From Mytilus trossulus (Eukaryota > Mollusca > Bivalvia > Mytilida > Mytilidae), in contig NC_086386.1 in the NCBI RefSeq assembly GCF_036588685.1, forward strand, positions 50,143,878 to 50,207,877: a stretch of DNA of 64,000 nt, read 5' to 3'. Within the stretch, counting starts at the first letter, position 1. Each line of letters starts with the position of its first letter. A model generated the notes under the pieces. The model made no database searches and was not told the DNA's origin. It saw only the letters and a program-made list of their open reading frames with translations. Of the stretch, positions 1 through 13,067 are shown piece after piece. The translations under genes were made by a program, and so were the position numbers.

Positions 1-138
1 CACACTAAAAAATTGCGTACCCGAGTTGCCCACATTTGGGGCAATCGCAGGCTTCAGCCTAACCGGAGTGCAATGGAAAGGCCTCGACCTGGGGAGACCG
101 CCTTTTTGATCACGGTGCTCCCTGTACCAGGTAAGTAT
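1..138 (-). ncRNA. U1: U1 snRNA, partial (nt 1-138)
   Basis: The 5' end is at 138. The window start removes the last 26 nt, which form most of the 3' stem-loop. The visible part matches the consensus copy. Confidence 0.95.
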
Positions 139-1267
139 GCTTGGATATCTGACATTTGTCCATTTGAGTAAATCAGGAGTAACTTTATAAAGAGGTATTC
201 GAACATATTATAGTCAGCCGATACATCAGTTTAAAACATACAATAAAAAAAATCGACTTCGCATCGAGAGCCATTTGCCTCCTTCCACTGATTTCATTGA
301 AACACGTTGGTGTATTAAAGACCGGGACACTTTTTCAGGACGATTTGTTGAAAGGGACCAAATAAAGTAGGATAACTCTGTGGATTAAAAACGTACTATG
401 TACGTTCAGATCGCCATGATGCTTTCACACGGAATATCAATAGTTTACAATTCACTCCTCCGCAATAAATTAAAAAAAATTCAACAAGAACTTTATTGTT
501 TTTCCCTCTTTCGTCGCTTCAATTTCGTAACTGCCTTTCGTTCATACAACACTGTTTGCTTCTGTTTCGTATTCAGTTACCATTTTTACAGTGTACGCGC
601 AAAATTTTAAAATCAAATTTATTCAATTTGGTGCGAGGGAAAAAAATCGACGGCAAAGCAATCATTTGCGTTTGAAATTGATAAAGGAGGGCGACAAAGG
701 TCGCGAGATTATTTCTTGAATCCGTCCATGCTGCACATGCAGTTTCCGCTTTTTCAATATAGCCAGGCAAATAAAATACGGCATCACTTTTCATCAAATG
801 CACGTATTTTCCTCTTATGCAATTTACCCGGTATAGTTGAATTTCATATTATTTCAAATAGAAAAAATAATTTGCCAACCAAAAACTTGTTTTCATCGTA
901 AAGCAAATTGAATAAGCTTTCAAACTTAATTTATAGTTTTTACTTGTAACAAGCGGATTTTTTGTCATGTTACTTAAATGGAGAGGCAAAACTTGAAATT
1001 TACGGATGACGAGATAATAATTTAAAACAAAACTTACTGATATGAAGTGTAGAAACCAAGTTGTGTGACTGAGAAATTAATTTGCTTCTTTATATCGTAT
1101 ACTCAAATTGATGAAATACAATGATATGAAACAAAAGAGTGGAAAACCGGTTTGCGATCACAATTTACGCTACTCCTGAACAGTCTCAGCGTACCAAAGA
1201 AAAAGTTTAACAACAGTTTCAAGTTTTAGGATTTATTGGGAACTTCTCTTTACATTTGATATATTAA
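139..1267. other. Array spacer, representative copy (1129 bp)
   Basis: AT-rich intergenic spacer between two U1 genes, repeated nearly unchanged in every unit. No tRNA, 5S rRNA, histone stem-loop or other snRNA is recognised on either strand. It holds several short inverted repeats: 391-405 (6-bp arms, 3-bp loop), 691-704 (5-bp arms, AAAG loop), 731-742 (5-bp arms, CA loop), 943-953 (5-bp arms, 1-bp loop) and the perfect 10-bp palindrome 1144-1153. Three short ORFs (398-610 plus, 573-803 minus, 716-901 plus) overlap one another on opposite strands, show no domain or signal peptide, and break whenever a unit takes a one-base indel. I regard the spacer as non-coding apart from the U1 promoter (end nearest 139) and the 3' processing signal (end nearest 1267). 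Confidence 0.8.
183..197 (-). promoter_or_regulatory. PSE-like element of U1 promoter (representative, minus-strand unit)
   Basis: Read on the minus strand, this 15-mer lies at -59 to -45 from the U1 start. Its ACC...TAAAG arrangement resembles the proximal sequence element of vertebrate U1 promoters, which binds SNAPc at about the same distance. No TATA box is seen at -25, as expected for Pol II snRNA genes. It recurs at the same offset in every unit. The match is by eye and position. Confidence 0.45.
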
Positions 1268-1431
1268 CAGGGGATAGCGCGAACGCAGTCCCCCACACTA
1301 AAAAATTGCGTACCCGAGTTGCCCACATTTGGGGCAATCGCAGGCTTCAGCCTAACCGGAGTGCAATGGAAAGGCCTCGACCTGGGGAGACCGCCTTTTT
1401 GATCACGGTGCTCCCTGTACCAGGTATGTAT
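1268..1431 (-). ncRNA. U1: U1 snRNA, variant 5' end (nt 5 T to A)
   Basis: Full-length 164-nt copy with one substitution. Position 1427 changes U1 nucleotide 5 from T to A, so the splice-site-pairing end begins ATACATACCTG instead of ATACTTACCTG. Nucleotide 5 is a pseudouridine in known U1 and pairs with intron position +4. The RNA would pair less well with GUAAGU sites and better with sites having U at +4. The rest of the gene is unchanged. Whether this is a true variant U1 gene or a sequencing error cannot be told here. Confidence 0.9.
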
Positions 1432-2561
1432 GCTTGGATATCTGACATTTGTCCATTTGAGTAAATCAGGAGTAACTTTATAAAGAGGTATTCGAACATA
1501 TTATAGTCAGCCGATACATCAGTTTAAAACATACAATAAAAAAAATCGACTTCGCATCGAGAGCCATTTGCCTCCTTCCACTGATTTCATTGAAACACGT
1601 TGGTGTATTAAAGACCGGGACACTTTTTCAGGACGATTTGTTGAAAGGGACCAAATAAAGTAGGATAACTCTGTGGATTAAAAACGTACTATGTACGTTC
1701 AGATCGCCATGATGCTTTCACACGGAATATCAATAGTTTACAATTCACTCCTCCGCAATAAATTAAAAAAAATTCAACAAGAACTTTATTGTTTTTCCCT
1801 CTTTCGTCGCTTCAATTTCGTAACTGCCTTTCGTTCATACAACACTGTTTGCTTCTGTTTCGTATTCAGTTACCATTTTTACAGTGTACGCGCAAAATTT
1901 TAAAATCAAATTTATTCAATTTGGTGCGAGGGAAAAAAATCGACGGCAAAGCAATCATTTGCGTTTGAAATTGATAAAGGAGGGCGACAAAGGTCGCGAG
2001 ATTATTTCTTGAATCCGTCCATGCTGCACATGCAGTTTCCGCTTTTTCAATATAGCCAGGCAAATAAAATACGGCATCACTTTTCATCAAATGCACGTAT
2101 TTTCCTCTTATGCAATTTACCCGGTATAGTTGAATTTCATATTATTTCAAATAGAAAAAAATAATTTGCCAACCAAAAACTTGTTTTCATCGTAAAGCAA
2201 ATTGAATAAGCTTTCAAACTTAATTTATAGTTTTTACTTGTAACAAGCGGATTTTTTGTCATGTTACTTAAATGGAGAGGCAAAACTTGAAATTTACGGA
2301 TGACGAGATAATAATTTAAAACAAAACTTACTGATATGAAGTGTAGAAACCAAGTTGTGTGACTGAGAAATTAATTTGCTTCTTTATATCGTATACTCAA
2401 ATTGATGAAATACAATGATATGAAACAAAAGAGTGGAAAACCGGTTTGCGATCACAATTTACGCTACTCCTGAACAGTCTCAGCGTACCAAAGAAAAAGT
2501 TTAACAACAGTTTCAAGTTTTAGGATTTATTGGGAACTTCTCTTTACATTTGATATATTAA

Positions 2562-2725
2562 CAGGGGATAGCGCGAACGCAGTCCCCCACACTAAAAAAT
2601 TGCGTACCCGAGTTGCCCACATTTGGGGCAATCGCAGGCTTCAGCCTAACCGGAGTGCAATGGAAAGGCCTCGACCTGGGGAGACCGCCTTTTTGATCAC
2701 GGTGCTCCCTGTACCAGGTAAGTAT
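2562..2725 (-). ncRNA. U1: U1 snRNA
   Basis: Consensus 164-nt copy; it begins 1294 bp beyond its neighbour because of one extra A in the preceding spacer. Confidence 0.95.
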
Positions 2726-3854
2726 GCTTGGATATCTGACATTTGTCCATTTGAGTAAATCAGGAGTAACTTTATAAAGAGGTATTCGAACATATTATAG
2801 TCAGCCGATACATCAGTTTAAAACATACAATAAAAAAAATCGACTTCGCATCGAGAGCCATTTGCCTCCTTCCACTGATTTCATTGAAACACGTTGGTGT
2901 ATTAAAGACCGGGACACTTTTTCAGGACGATTTGTTGAAAGGGACCAAATAAAGTAGGATAACTCTGTGGATTAAAAACGTACTATGTACGTTCAGATCG
3001 CCATGATGCTTTCACACGGAATATCAATAGTTTACAATTCACTCCTCCGCAATAAATTAAAAAAAATTCAACAAGAACTTTATTGTTTTTCCCTCTTTCG
3101 TCGCTTCAATTTCGTAACTGCCTTTCGTTCATACAACACTGTTTGCTTCTGTTTCGTATTCAGTTACCATTTTTACAGTGTACGCGCAAAATTTTAAAAT
3201 CAAATTTATTCAATTTGGTGCGAGGGAAAAAAATCGACGGCAAAGCAATCATTTGCGTTTGAAATTGATAAAGGAGGGCGACAAAGGTCGCGAGATTATT
3301 TCTTGAATCCGTCCATGCTGCACATGCAGTTTCCGCTTTTTCAATATAGCCAGGCAAATAAAATACGGCATCACTTTTCATCAAATGCACGTATTTTCCT
3401 CTTATGCAATTTACCCGGTATAGTTGAATTTCATATTATTTCAAATAGAAAAAATAATTTGCCAACCAAAAACTTGTTTTCATCGTAAAGCAAATTGAAT
3501 AAGCTTTCAAACTTAATTTATAGTTTTTACTTGTAACAAGCGGATTTTTTGTCATGTTACTTAAATGGAGAGGCAAAACTTGAAATTTACGGATGACGAG
3601 ATAATAATTTAAAACAAAACTTACTGATATGAAGTGTAGAAACCAAGTTGTGTGACTGAGAAATTAATTTGCTTCTTTATATCGTATACTCAAATTGATG
3701 AAATACAATGATATGAAACAAAAGAGTGGAAAACCGGTTTGCGATCACAATTTACGCTACTCCTGAACAGTCTCAGCGTACCAAAGAAAAAGTTTAACAA
3801 CAGTTTCAAGTTTTAGGATTTATTGGGAACTTCTCTTTACATTTGATATATTAA

Positions 3855-4018
3855 CAGGGGATAGCGCGAACGCAGTCCCCCACACTAAAAAATTGCGTAC
3901 CCGAGTTGCCCACATTTGGGGCAATCGCAGGCTTCAGCCTAACCGGAGTGCAATGGAAAGGCCTCGACCTGGGGAGACCGCCTTTTTGATCACGGTGCTC
4001 CCTGTACCAGGTAAGTAT
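3855..4018 (-). ncRNA. U1: U1 snRNA
   Basis: Consensus 164-nt copy, 1293 bp from both neighbours. Confidence 0.95.
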
Positions 4019-5147
4019 GCTTGGATATCTGACATTTGTCCATTTGAGTAAATCAGGAGTAACTTTATAAAGAGGTATTCGAACATATTATAGTCAGCCG
4101 ATACATCAGTTTAAAACATACAATAAAAAAAATCGACTTCGCATCGAGAGCCATTTGCCTCCTTCCACTGATTTCATTGAAACACGTTGGTGTATTAAAG
4201 ACCGGGACACTTTTTCAGGACGATTTGTTGAAAGGGACCAAATAAAGTAGGATAACTCTGTGGATTAAAAACGTACTATGTACGTTCAGATCGCCATGAT
4301 GCTTTCACACGGAATATCAATAGTTTACAATTCACTCCTCCGCAATAAATTAAAAAAAATTCAACAAGAACTTTATTGTTTTTCCCTCTTTCGTCGCTTC
4401 AATTTCGTAACTGCCTTTCGTTCATACAACACTGTTTGCTTCTGTTTCGTATTCAGTTACCATTTTTACAGTGTACGCGCAAAATTTTAAAATCAAATTT
4501 ATTCAATTTGGTGCGAGGGAAAAAAATCGACGGCAAAGCAATCATTTGCGTTTGAAATTGATAAAGGAGGGCGACAAAGGTCGCGAGATTATTTCTTGAA
4601 TCCGTCCATGCTGCACATGCAGTTTCCGCTTTTTCAATATAGCCAGGCAAATAAAATACGGCATCACTTTTCATCAAATGCACGTATTTTCCTCTTATGC
4701 AATTTACCCGGTATAGTTGAATTTCATATTATTTCAAATAGAAAAAATAATTTGCCAACCAAAAACTTGTTTTCATCGTAAAGCAAATTGAATAAGCTTT
4801 CAAACTTAATTTATAGTTTTTACTTGTAACAAGCGGATTTTTTGTCATGTTACTTAAATGGAGAGGCAAAACTTGAAATTTACGGATGACGAGATAATAA
4901 TTTAAAACAAAACTTACTGATATGAAGTGTAGAAACCAAGTTGTGTGACTGAGAAATTAATTTGCTTCTTTATATCGTATACTCAAATTGATGAAATACA
5001 ATGATATGAAACAAAAGAGTGGAAAACCGGTTTGCGATCACAATTTACGCTACTCCTGAACAGTCTCAGCGTACCAAAGAAAAAGTTTAACAACAGTTTC
5101 AAGTTTTAGGATTTATTGGGAACTTCTCTTTACATTTGATATATTAA

Positions 5148-5311
5148 CAGGGGATAGCGCGAACGCAGTCCCCCACACTAAAAAATTGCGTACCCGAGTT
5201 GCCCACATTTGGGGCAATCGCAGGCTTCAGCCTAACCGGAGTGCAATGGAAAGGCCTCGACCTGGGGAGACCGCCTTTTTGATCACGGTGCTCCCTGTAC
5301 CAGGTAAGTAT
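5148..5311 (-). ncRNA. U1: U1 snRNA
   Basis: Consensus copy, no difference seen. Confidence 0.95.
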
Positions 5312-6440
5312 GCTTGGATATCTGACATTTGTCCATTTGAGTAAATCAGGAGTAACTTTATAAAGAGGTATTCGAACATATTATAGTCAGCCGATACATC
5401 AGTTTAAAACATACAATAAAAAAAATCGACTTCGCATCGAGAGCCATTTGCCTCCTTCCACTGATTTCATTGAAACACGTTGGTGTATTAAAGACCGGGA
5501 CACTTTTTCAGGACGATTTGTTGAAAGGGACCAAATAAAGTAGGATAACTCTGTGGATTAAAAACGTACTATGTACGTTCAGATCGCCATGATGCTTTCA
5601 CACGGAATATCAATAGTTTACAATTCACTCCTCCGCAATAAATTAAAAAAAATTCAACAAGAACTTTATTGTTTTTCCCTCTTTCGTCGCTTCAATTTCG
5701 TAACTGCCTTTCGTTCATACAACACTGTTTGCTTCTGTTTCGTATTCAGTTACCATTTTTACAGTGTACGCGCAAAATTTTAAAATCAAATTTATTCAAT
5801 TTGGTGCGAGGGAAAAAAATCGACGGCAAAGCAATCATTTGCGTTTGAAATTGATAAAGGAGGGCGACAAAGGTCGCGAGATTATTTCTTGAATCCGTCC
5901 ATGCTGCACATGCAGTTTCCGCTTTTTCAATATAGCCAGGCAAATAAAATACGGCATCACTTTTCATCAAATGCACGTATTTTCCTCTTATGCAATTTAC
6001 CCGGTATAGTTGAATTTCATATTATTTCAAATAGAAAAAATAATTTGCCAACCAAAAACTTGTTTTCATCGTAAAGCAAATTGAATAAGCTTTCAAACTT
6101 AATTTATAGTTTTTACTTGTAACAAGCGGATTTTTTGTCATGTTACTTAAATGGAGAGGCAAAACTTGAAATTTACGGATGACGAGATAATAATTTAAAA
6201 CAAAACTTACTGATATGAAGTGTAGAAACCAAGTTGTGTGACTGAGAAATTAATTTGCTTCTTTATATCGTATACTCAAATTGATGAAATACAATGATAT
6301 GAAACAAAAGAGTGGAAAACCGGTTTGCGATCACAATTTACGCTACTCCTGAACAGTCTCAGCGTACCAAAGAAAAAGTTTAACAACAGTTTCAAGTTTT
6401 AGGATTTATTGGGAACTTCTCTTTACATTTGATATATTAA

Positions 6441-6604
6441 CAGGGGATAGCGCGAACGCAGTCCCCCACACTAAAAAATTGCGTACCCGAGTTGCCCACA
6501 TTTGGGGCAATCGCAGGCTTCAGCCTAACCGGAGTGCAATGGAAAGGCCTCGACCTGGGGAGACCGCCTTTTTGATCACGGTGCTCCCTGTACCAGGTAA
6601 GTAT
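6441..6604 (-). ncRNA. U1: U1 snRNA
   Basis: Consensus copy, no difference seen. Confidence 0.95.
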
Positions 6605-7733
6605 GCTTGGATATCTGACATTTGTCCATTTGAGTAAATCAGGAGTAACTTTATAAAGAGGTATTCGAACATATTATAGTCAGCCGATACATCAGTTTAA
6701 AACATACAATAAAAAAAATCGACTTCGCATCGAGAGCCATTTGCCTCCTTCCACTGATTTCATTGAAACACGTTGGTGTATTAAAGACCGGGACACTTTT
6801 TCAGGACGATTTGTTGAAAGGGACCAAATAAAGTAGGATAACTCTGTGGATTAAAAACGTACTATGTACGTTCAGATCGCCATGATGCTTTCACACGGAA
6901 TATCAATAGTTTACAATTCACTCCTCCGCAATAAATTAAAAAAAATTCAACAAGAACTTTATTGTTTTTCCCTCTTTCGTCGCTTCAATTTCGTAACTGC
7001 CTTTCGTTCATACAACACTGTTTGCTTCTGTTTCGTATTCAGTTACCATTTTTACAGTGTACGCGCAAAATTTTAAAATCAAATTTATTCAATTTGGTGC
7101 GAGGGAAAAAAATCGACGGCAAAGCAATCATTTGCGTTTGAAATTGATAAAGGAGGGCGACAAAGGTCGCGAGATTATTTCTTGAATCCGTCCATGCTGC
7201 ACATGCAGTTTCCGCTTTTTCAATATAGCCAGGCAAATAAAATACGGCATCACTTTTCATCAAATGCACGTATTTTCCTCTTATGCAATTTACCCGGTAT
7301 AGTTGAATTTCATATTATTTCAAATAGAAAAAATAATTTGCCAACCAAAAACTTGTTTTCATCGTAAAGCAAATTGAATAAGCTTTCAAACTTAATTTAT
7401 AGTTTTTACTTGTAACAAGCGGATTTTTTGTCATGTTACTTAAATGGAGAGGCAAAACTTGAAATTTACGGATGACGAGATAATAATTTAAAACAAAACT
7501 TACTGATATGAAGTGTAGAAACCAAGTTGTGTGACTGAGAAATTAATTTGCTTCTTTATATCGTATACTCAAATTGATGAAATACAATGATATGAAACAA
7601 AAGAGTGGAAAACCGGTTTGCGATCACAATTTACGCTACTCCTGAACAGTCTCAGCGTACCAAAGAAAAAGTTTAACAACAGTTTCAAGTTTTAGGATTT
7701 ATTGGGAACTTCTCTTTACATTTGATATATTAA

Positions 7734-7897
7734 CAGGGGATAGCGCGAACGCAGTCCCCCACACTAAAAAATTGCGTACCCGAGTTGCCCACATTTGGGG
7801 CAATCGCAGGCTTCAGCCTAACCGGAGTGCAATGGAAAGGCCTCGACCTGGGGAGACCGCCTTTTTGATCACGGTGCTCCCTGTACCAGGTAAGTAT
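7734..7897 (-). ncRNA. U1: U1 snRNA
   Basis: Consensus copy, no difference seen. Confidence 0.95.
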
Positions 7898-9026
7898 GCT
7901 TGGATATCTGACATTTGTCCATTTGAGTAAATCAGGAGTAACTTTATAAAGAGGTATTCGAACATATTATAGTCAGCCGATACATCAGTTTAAAACATAC
8001 AATAAAAAAAATCGACTTCGCATCGAGAGCCATTTGCCTCCTTCCACTGATTTCATTGAAACACGTTGGTGTATTAAAGACCGGGACACTTTTTCAGGAC
8101 GATTTGTTGAAAGGGACCAAATAAAGTAGGATAACTCTGTGGATTAAAAACGTACTATGTACGTTCAGATCGCCATGATGCTTTCACACGGAATATCAAT
8201 AGTTTACAATTCACTCCTCCGCAATAAATTAAAAAAAATTCAACAAGAACTTTATTGTTTTTCCCTCTTTCGTCGCTTCAATTTCGTAACTGCCTTTCGT
8301 TCATACAACACTGTTTGCTTCTGTTTCGTATTCAGTTACCATTTTTACAGTGTACGCGCAAAATTTTAAAATCAAATTTATTCAATTTGGTGCGAGGGAA
8401 AAAAATCGACGGCAAAGCAATCATTTGCGTTTGAAATTGATAAAGGAGGGCGACAAAGGTCGCGAGATTATTTCTTGAATCCGTCCATGCTGCACATGCA
8501 GTTTCCGCTTTTTCAATATAGCCAGGCAAATAAAATACGGCATCACTTTTCATCAAATGCACGTATTTTCCTCTTATGCAATTTACCCGGTATAGTTGAA
8601 TTTCATATTATTTCAAATAGAAAAAATAATTTGCCAACCAAAAACTTGTTTTCATCGTAAAGCAAATTGAATAAGCTTTCAAACTTAATTTATAGTTTTT
8701 ACTTGTAACAAGCGGATTTTTTGTCATGTTACTTAAATGGAGAGGCAAAACTTGAAATTTACGGATGACGAGATAATAATTTAAAACAAAACTTACTGAT
8801 ATGAAGTGTAGAAACCAAGTTGTGTGACTGAGAAATTAATTTGCTTCTTTATATCGTATACTCAAATTGATGAAATACAATGATATGAAACAAAAGAGTG
8901 GAAAACCGGTTTGCGATCACAATTTACGCTACTCCTGAACAGTCTCAGCGTACCAAAGAAAAAGTTTAACAACAGTTTCAAGTTTTAGGATTTATTGGGA
9001 ACTTCTCTTTACATTTGATATATTAA

Positions 9027-9190
9027 CAGGGGATAGCGCGAACGCAGTCCCCCACACTAAAAAATTGCGTACCCGAGTTGCCCACATTTGGGGCAATCGC
9101 AGGCTTCAGCCTAACCGGAGTGCAATGGAAAGGCCTCGACCTGGGGAGACCGCCTTTTTGATCACGGTGCTCCCTGTACCAGGTAAGTAT
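9027..9190 (-). ncRNA. U1: U1 snRNA
   Basis: Consensus copy, no difference seen. Confidence 0.95.
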
Positions 9191-10319
9191 GCTTGGATAT
9201 CTGACATTTGTCCATTTGAGTAAATCAGGAGTAACTTTATAAAGAGGTATTCGAACATATTATAGTCAGCCGATACATCAGTTTAAAACATACAATAAAA
9301 AAAATCGACTTCGCATCGAGAGCCATTTGCCTCCTTCCACTGATTTCATTGAAACACGTTGGTGTATTAAAGACCGGGACACTTTTTCAGGACGATTTGT
9401 TGAAAGGGACCAAATAAAGTAGGATAACTCTGTGGATTAAAAACGTACTATGTACGTTCAGATCGCCATGATGCTTTCACACGGAATATCAATAGTTTAC
9501 AATTCACTCCTCCGCAATAAATTAAAAAAAATTCAACAAGAACTTTATTGTTTTTCCCTCTTTCGTCGCTTCAATTTCGTAACTGCCTTTCGTTCATACA
9601 ACACTGTTTGCTTCTGTTTCGTATTCAGTTACCATTTTTACAGTGTACGCGCAAAATTTTAAAATCAAATTTATTCAATTTGGTGCGAGGGAAAAAAATC
9701 GACGGCAAAGCAATCATTTGCGTTTGAAATTGATAAAGGAGGGCGACAAAGGTCGCGAGATTATTTCTTGAATCCGTCCATGCTGCACATGCAGTTTCCG
9801 CTTTTTCAATATAGCCAGGCAAATAAAATACGGCATCACTTTTCATCAAATGCACGTATTTTCCTCTTATGCAATTTACCCGGTATAGTTGAATTTCATA
9901 TTATTTCAAATAGAAAAAATAATTTGCCAACCAAAAACTTGTTTTCATCGTAAAGCAAATTGAATAAGCTTTCAAACTTAATTTATAGTTTTTACTTGTA
10001 ACAAGCGGATTTTTTGTCATGTTACTTAAATGGAGAGGCAAAACTTGAAATTTACGGATGACGAGATAATAATTTAAAACAAAACTTACTGATATGAAGT
10101 GTAGAAACCAAGTTGTGTGACTGAGAAATTAATTTGCTTCTTTATATCGTATACTCAAATTGATGAAATACAATGATATGAAACAAAAGAGTGGAAAACC
10201 GGTTTGCGATCACAATTTACGCTACTCCTGAACAGTCTCAGCGTACCAAAGAAAAAGTTTAACAACAGTTTCAAGTTTTAGGATTTATTGGGAACTTCTC
10301 TTTACATTTGATATATTAA

Positions 10320-10483
10320 CAGGGGATAGCGCGAACGCAGTCCCCCACACTAAAAAATTGCGTACCCGAGTTGCCCACATTTGGGGCAATCGCAGGCTTC
10401 AGCCTAACCGGAGTGCAATGGAAAGGCCTCGACCTGGGGAGACCGCCTTTTTGATCACGGTGCTCCCTGTACCAGGTAAGTAT
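10320..10483 (-). ncRNA. U1: U1 snRNA
   Basis: Consensus copy, no difference seen. Confidence 0.95.
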
Positions 10484-11612
10484 GCTTGGATATCTGACAT
10501 TTGTCCATTTGAGTAAATCAGGAGTAACTTTATAAAGAGGTATTCGAACATATTATAGTCAGCCGATACATCAGTTTAAAACATACAATAAAAAAAATCG
10601 ACTTCGCATCGAGAGCCATTTGCCTCCTTCCACTGATTTCATTGAAACACGTTGGTGTATTAAAGACCGGGACACTTTTTCAGGACGATTTGTTGAAAGG
10701 GACCAAATAAAGTAGGATAACTCTGTGGATTAAAAACGTACTATGTACGTTCAGATCGCCATGATGCTTTCACACGGAATATCAATAGTTTACAATTCAC
10801 TCCTCCGCAATAAATTAAAAAAAATTCAACAAGAACTTTATTGTTTTTCCCTCTTTCGTCGCTTCAATTTCGTAACTGCCTTTCGTTCATACAACACTGT
10901 TTGCTTCTGTTTCGTATTCAGTTACCATTTTTACAGTGTACGCGCAAAATTTTAAAATCAAATTTATTCAATTTGGTGCGAGGGAAAAAAATCGACGGCA
11001 AAGCAATCATTTGCGTTTGAAATTGATAAAGGAGGGCGACAAAGGTCGCGAGATTATTTCTTGAATCCGTCCATGCTGCACATGCAGTTTCCGCTTTTTC
11101 AATATAGCCAGGCAAATAAAATACGGCATCACTTTTCATCAAATGCACGTATTTTCCTCTTATGCAATTTACCCGGTATAGTTGAATTTCATATTATTTC
11201 AAATAGAAAAAATAATTTGCCAACCAAAAACTTGTTTTCATCGTAAAGCAAATTGAATAAGCTTTCAAACTTAATTTATAGTTTTTACTTGTAACAAGCG
11301 GATTTTTTGTCATGTTACTTAAATGGAGAGGCAAAACTTGAAATTTACGGATGACGAGATAATAATTTAAAACAAAACTTACTGATATGAAGTGTAGAAA
11401 CCAAGTTGTGTGACTGAGAAATTAATTTGCTTCTTTATATCGTATACTCAAATTGATGAAATACAATGATATGAAACAAAAGAGTGGAAAACCGGTTTGC
11501 GATCACAATTTACGCTACTCCTGAACAGTCTCAGCGTACCAAAGAAAAAGTTTAACAACAGTTTCAAGTTTTAGGATTTATTGGGAACTTCTCTTTACAT
11601 TTGATATATTAA

Positions 11613-11776
11613 CAGGGGATAGCGCGAACGCAGTCCCCCACACTAAAAAATTGCGTACCCGAGTTGCCCACATTTGGGGCAATCGCAGGCTTCAGCCTAA
11701 CCGGAGTGCAATGGAAAGGCCTCGACCTGGGGAGACCGCCTTTTTGATCACGGTGCTCCCTGTACCAGGTAAGTAT
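11613..11776 (-). ncRNA. U1: U1 snRNA
   Basis: Consensus copy. The spacer on its 5' side carries a one-T deletion near 12146. Confidence 0.95.
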
Positions 11777-12904
11777 GCTTGGATATCTGACATTTGTCCA
11801 TTTGAGTAAATCAGGAGTAACTTTATAAAGAGGTATTCGAACATATTATAGTCAGCCGATACATCAGTTTAAAACATACAATAAAAAAAATCGACTTCGC
11901 ATCGAGAGCCATTTGCCTCCTTCCACTGATTTCATTGAAACACGTTGGTGTATTAAAGACCGGGACACTTTTTCAGGACGATTTGTTGAAAGGGACCAAA
12001 TAAAGTAGGATAACTCTGTGGATTAAAAACGTACTATGTACGTTCAGATCGCCATGATGCTTTCACACGGAATATCAATAGTTTACAATTCACTCCTCCG
12101 CAATAAATTAAAAAAAATTCAACAAGAACTTTATTGTTTTTCCCTCTTCGTCGCTTCAATTTCGTAACTGCCTTTCGTTCATACAACACTGTTTGCTTCT
12201 GTTTCGTATTCAGTTACCATTTTTACAGTGTACGCGCAAAATTTTAAAATCAAATTTATTCAATTTGGTGCGAGGGAAAAAAATCGACGGCAAAGCAATC
12301 ATTTGCGTTTGAAATTGATAAAGGAGGGCGACAAAGGTCGCGAGATTATTTCTTGAATCCGTCCATGCTGCACATGCAGTTTCCGCTTTTTCAATATAGC
12401 CAGGCAAATAAAATACGGCATCACTTTTCATCAAATGCACGTATTTTCCTCTTATGCAATTTACCCGGTATAGTTGAATTTCATATTATTTCAAATAGAA
12501 AAAATAATTTGCCAACCAAAAACTTGTTTTCATCGTAAAGCAAATTGAATAAGCTTTCAAACTTAATTTATAGTTTTTACTTGTAACAAGCGGATTTTTT
12601 GTCATGTTACTTAAATGGAGAGGCAAAACTTGAAATTTACGGATGACGAGATAATAATTTAAAACAAAACTTACTGATATGAAGTGTAGAAACCAAGTTG
12701 TGTGACTGAGAAATTAATTTGCTTCTTTATATCGTATACTCAAATTGATGAAATACAATGATATGAAACAAAAGAGTGGAAAACCGGTTTGCGATCACAA
12801 TTTACGCTACTCCTGAACAGTCTCAGCGTACCAAAGAAAAAGTTTAACAACAGTTTCAAGTTTTAGGATTTATTGGGAACTTCTCTTTACATTTGATATA
12901 TTAA

Positions 12905-13067
12905 CAGGGGATAGCGCGAACGCAGTCCCCACACTAAAAAATTGCGTACCCGAGTTGCCCACATTTGGGGCAATCGCAGGCTTCAGCCTAACCGGAGTGC
13001 AATGGAAAGGCCTCGACCTGGGGAGACCGCCTTTTTGATCACGGTGCTCCCTGTACCAGGTAAGTAT
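12905..13067 (-). ncRNA. U1: U1 snRNA, 163 nt with one G missing in 3' stem-loop
   Basis: The run of five G at U1 nt 138-142 is four here (CCCC at 12927-12930 on the plus strand). This shortens the 5' arm of stem-loop IV and would unbalance its pairing. The copy is the last before gap 1, where homopolymer errors are frequent, so an assembly error is the likely cause. Confidence 0.9.

Noticed and set aside
398-610. A 70-codon plus-strand ORF repeated in most units
   Set aside because: It recurs only because the unit is repeated. It overlaps a minus-strand ORF, has no domain, and is broken or altered by one-base indels in other units (near 12146 and 13494).
573-803. A 76-codon minus-strand ORF repeated in each unit
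   Set aside because: It lies in spacer and overlaps two opposite-strand ORFs. No recognisable family and no sign of selection independent of the array.
716-901. A 61-codon plus-strand ORF repeated in most units
   Set aside because: Chance frame in AT-rich spacer; lost in the second unit through one extra A with nothing to suggest an effect.
139-1267. 5S rRNA, tRNA or a second snRNA linked in the unit, as in some animal arrays
   Set aside because: Looked for a 5S box A/C region, tRNA A and B boxes and U2/U4/U5/U6 motifs by eye on both strands; none seen.
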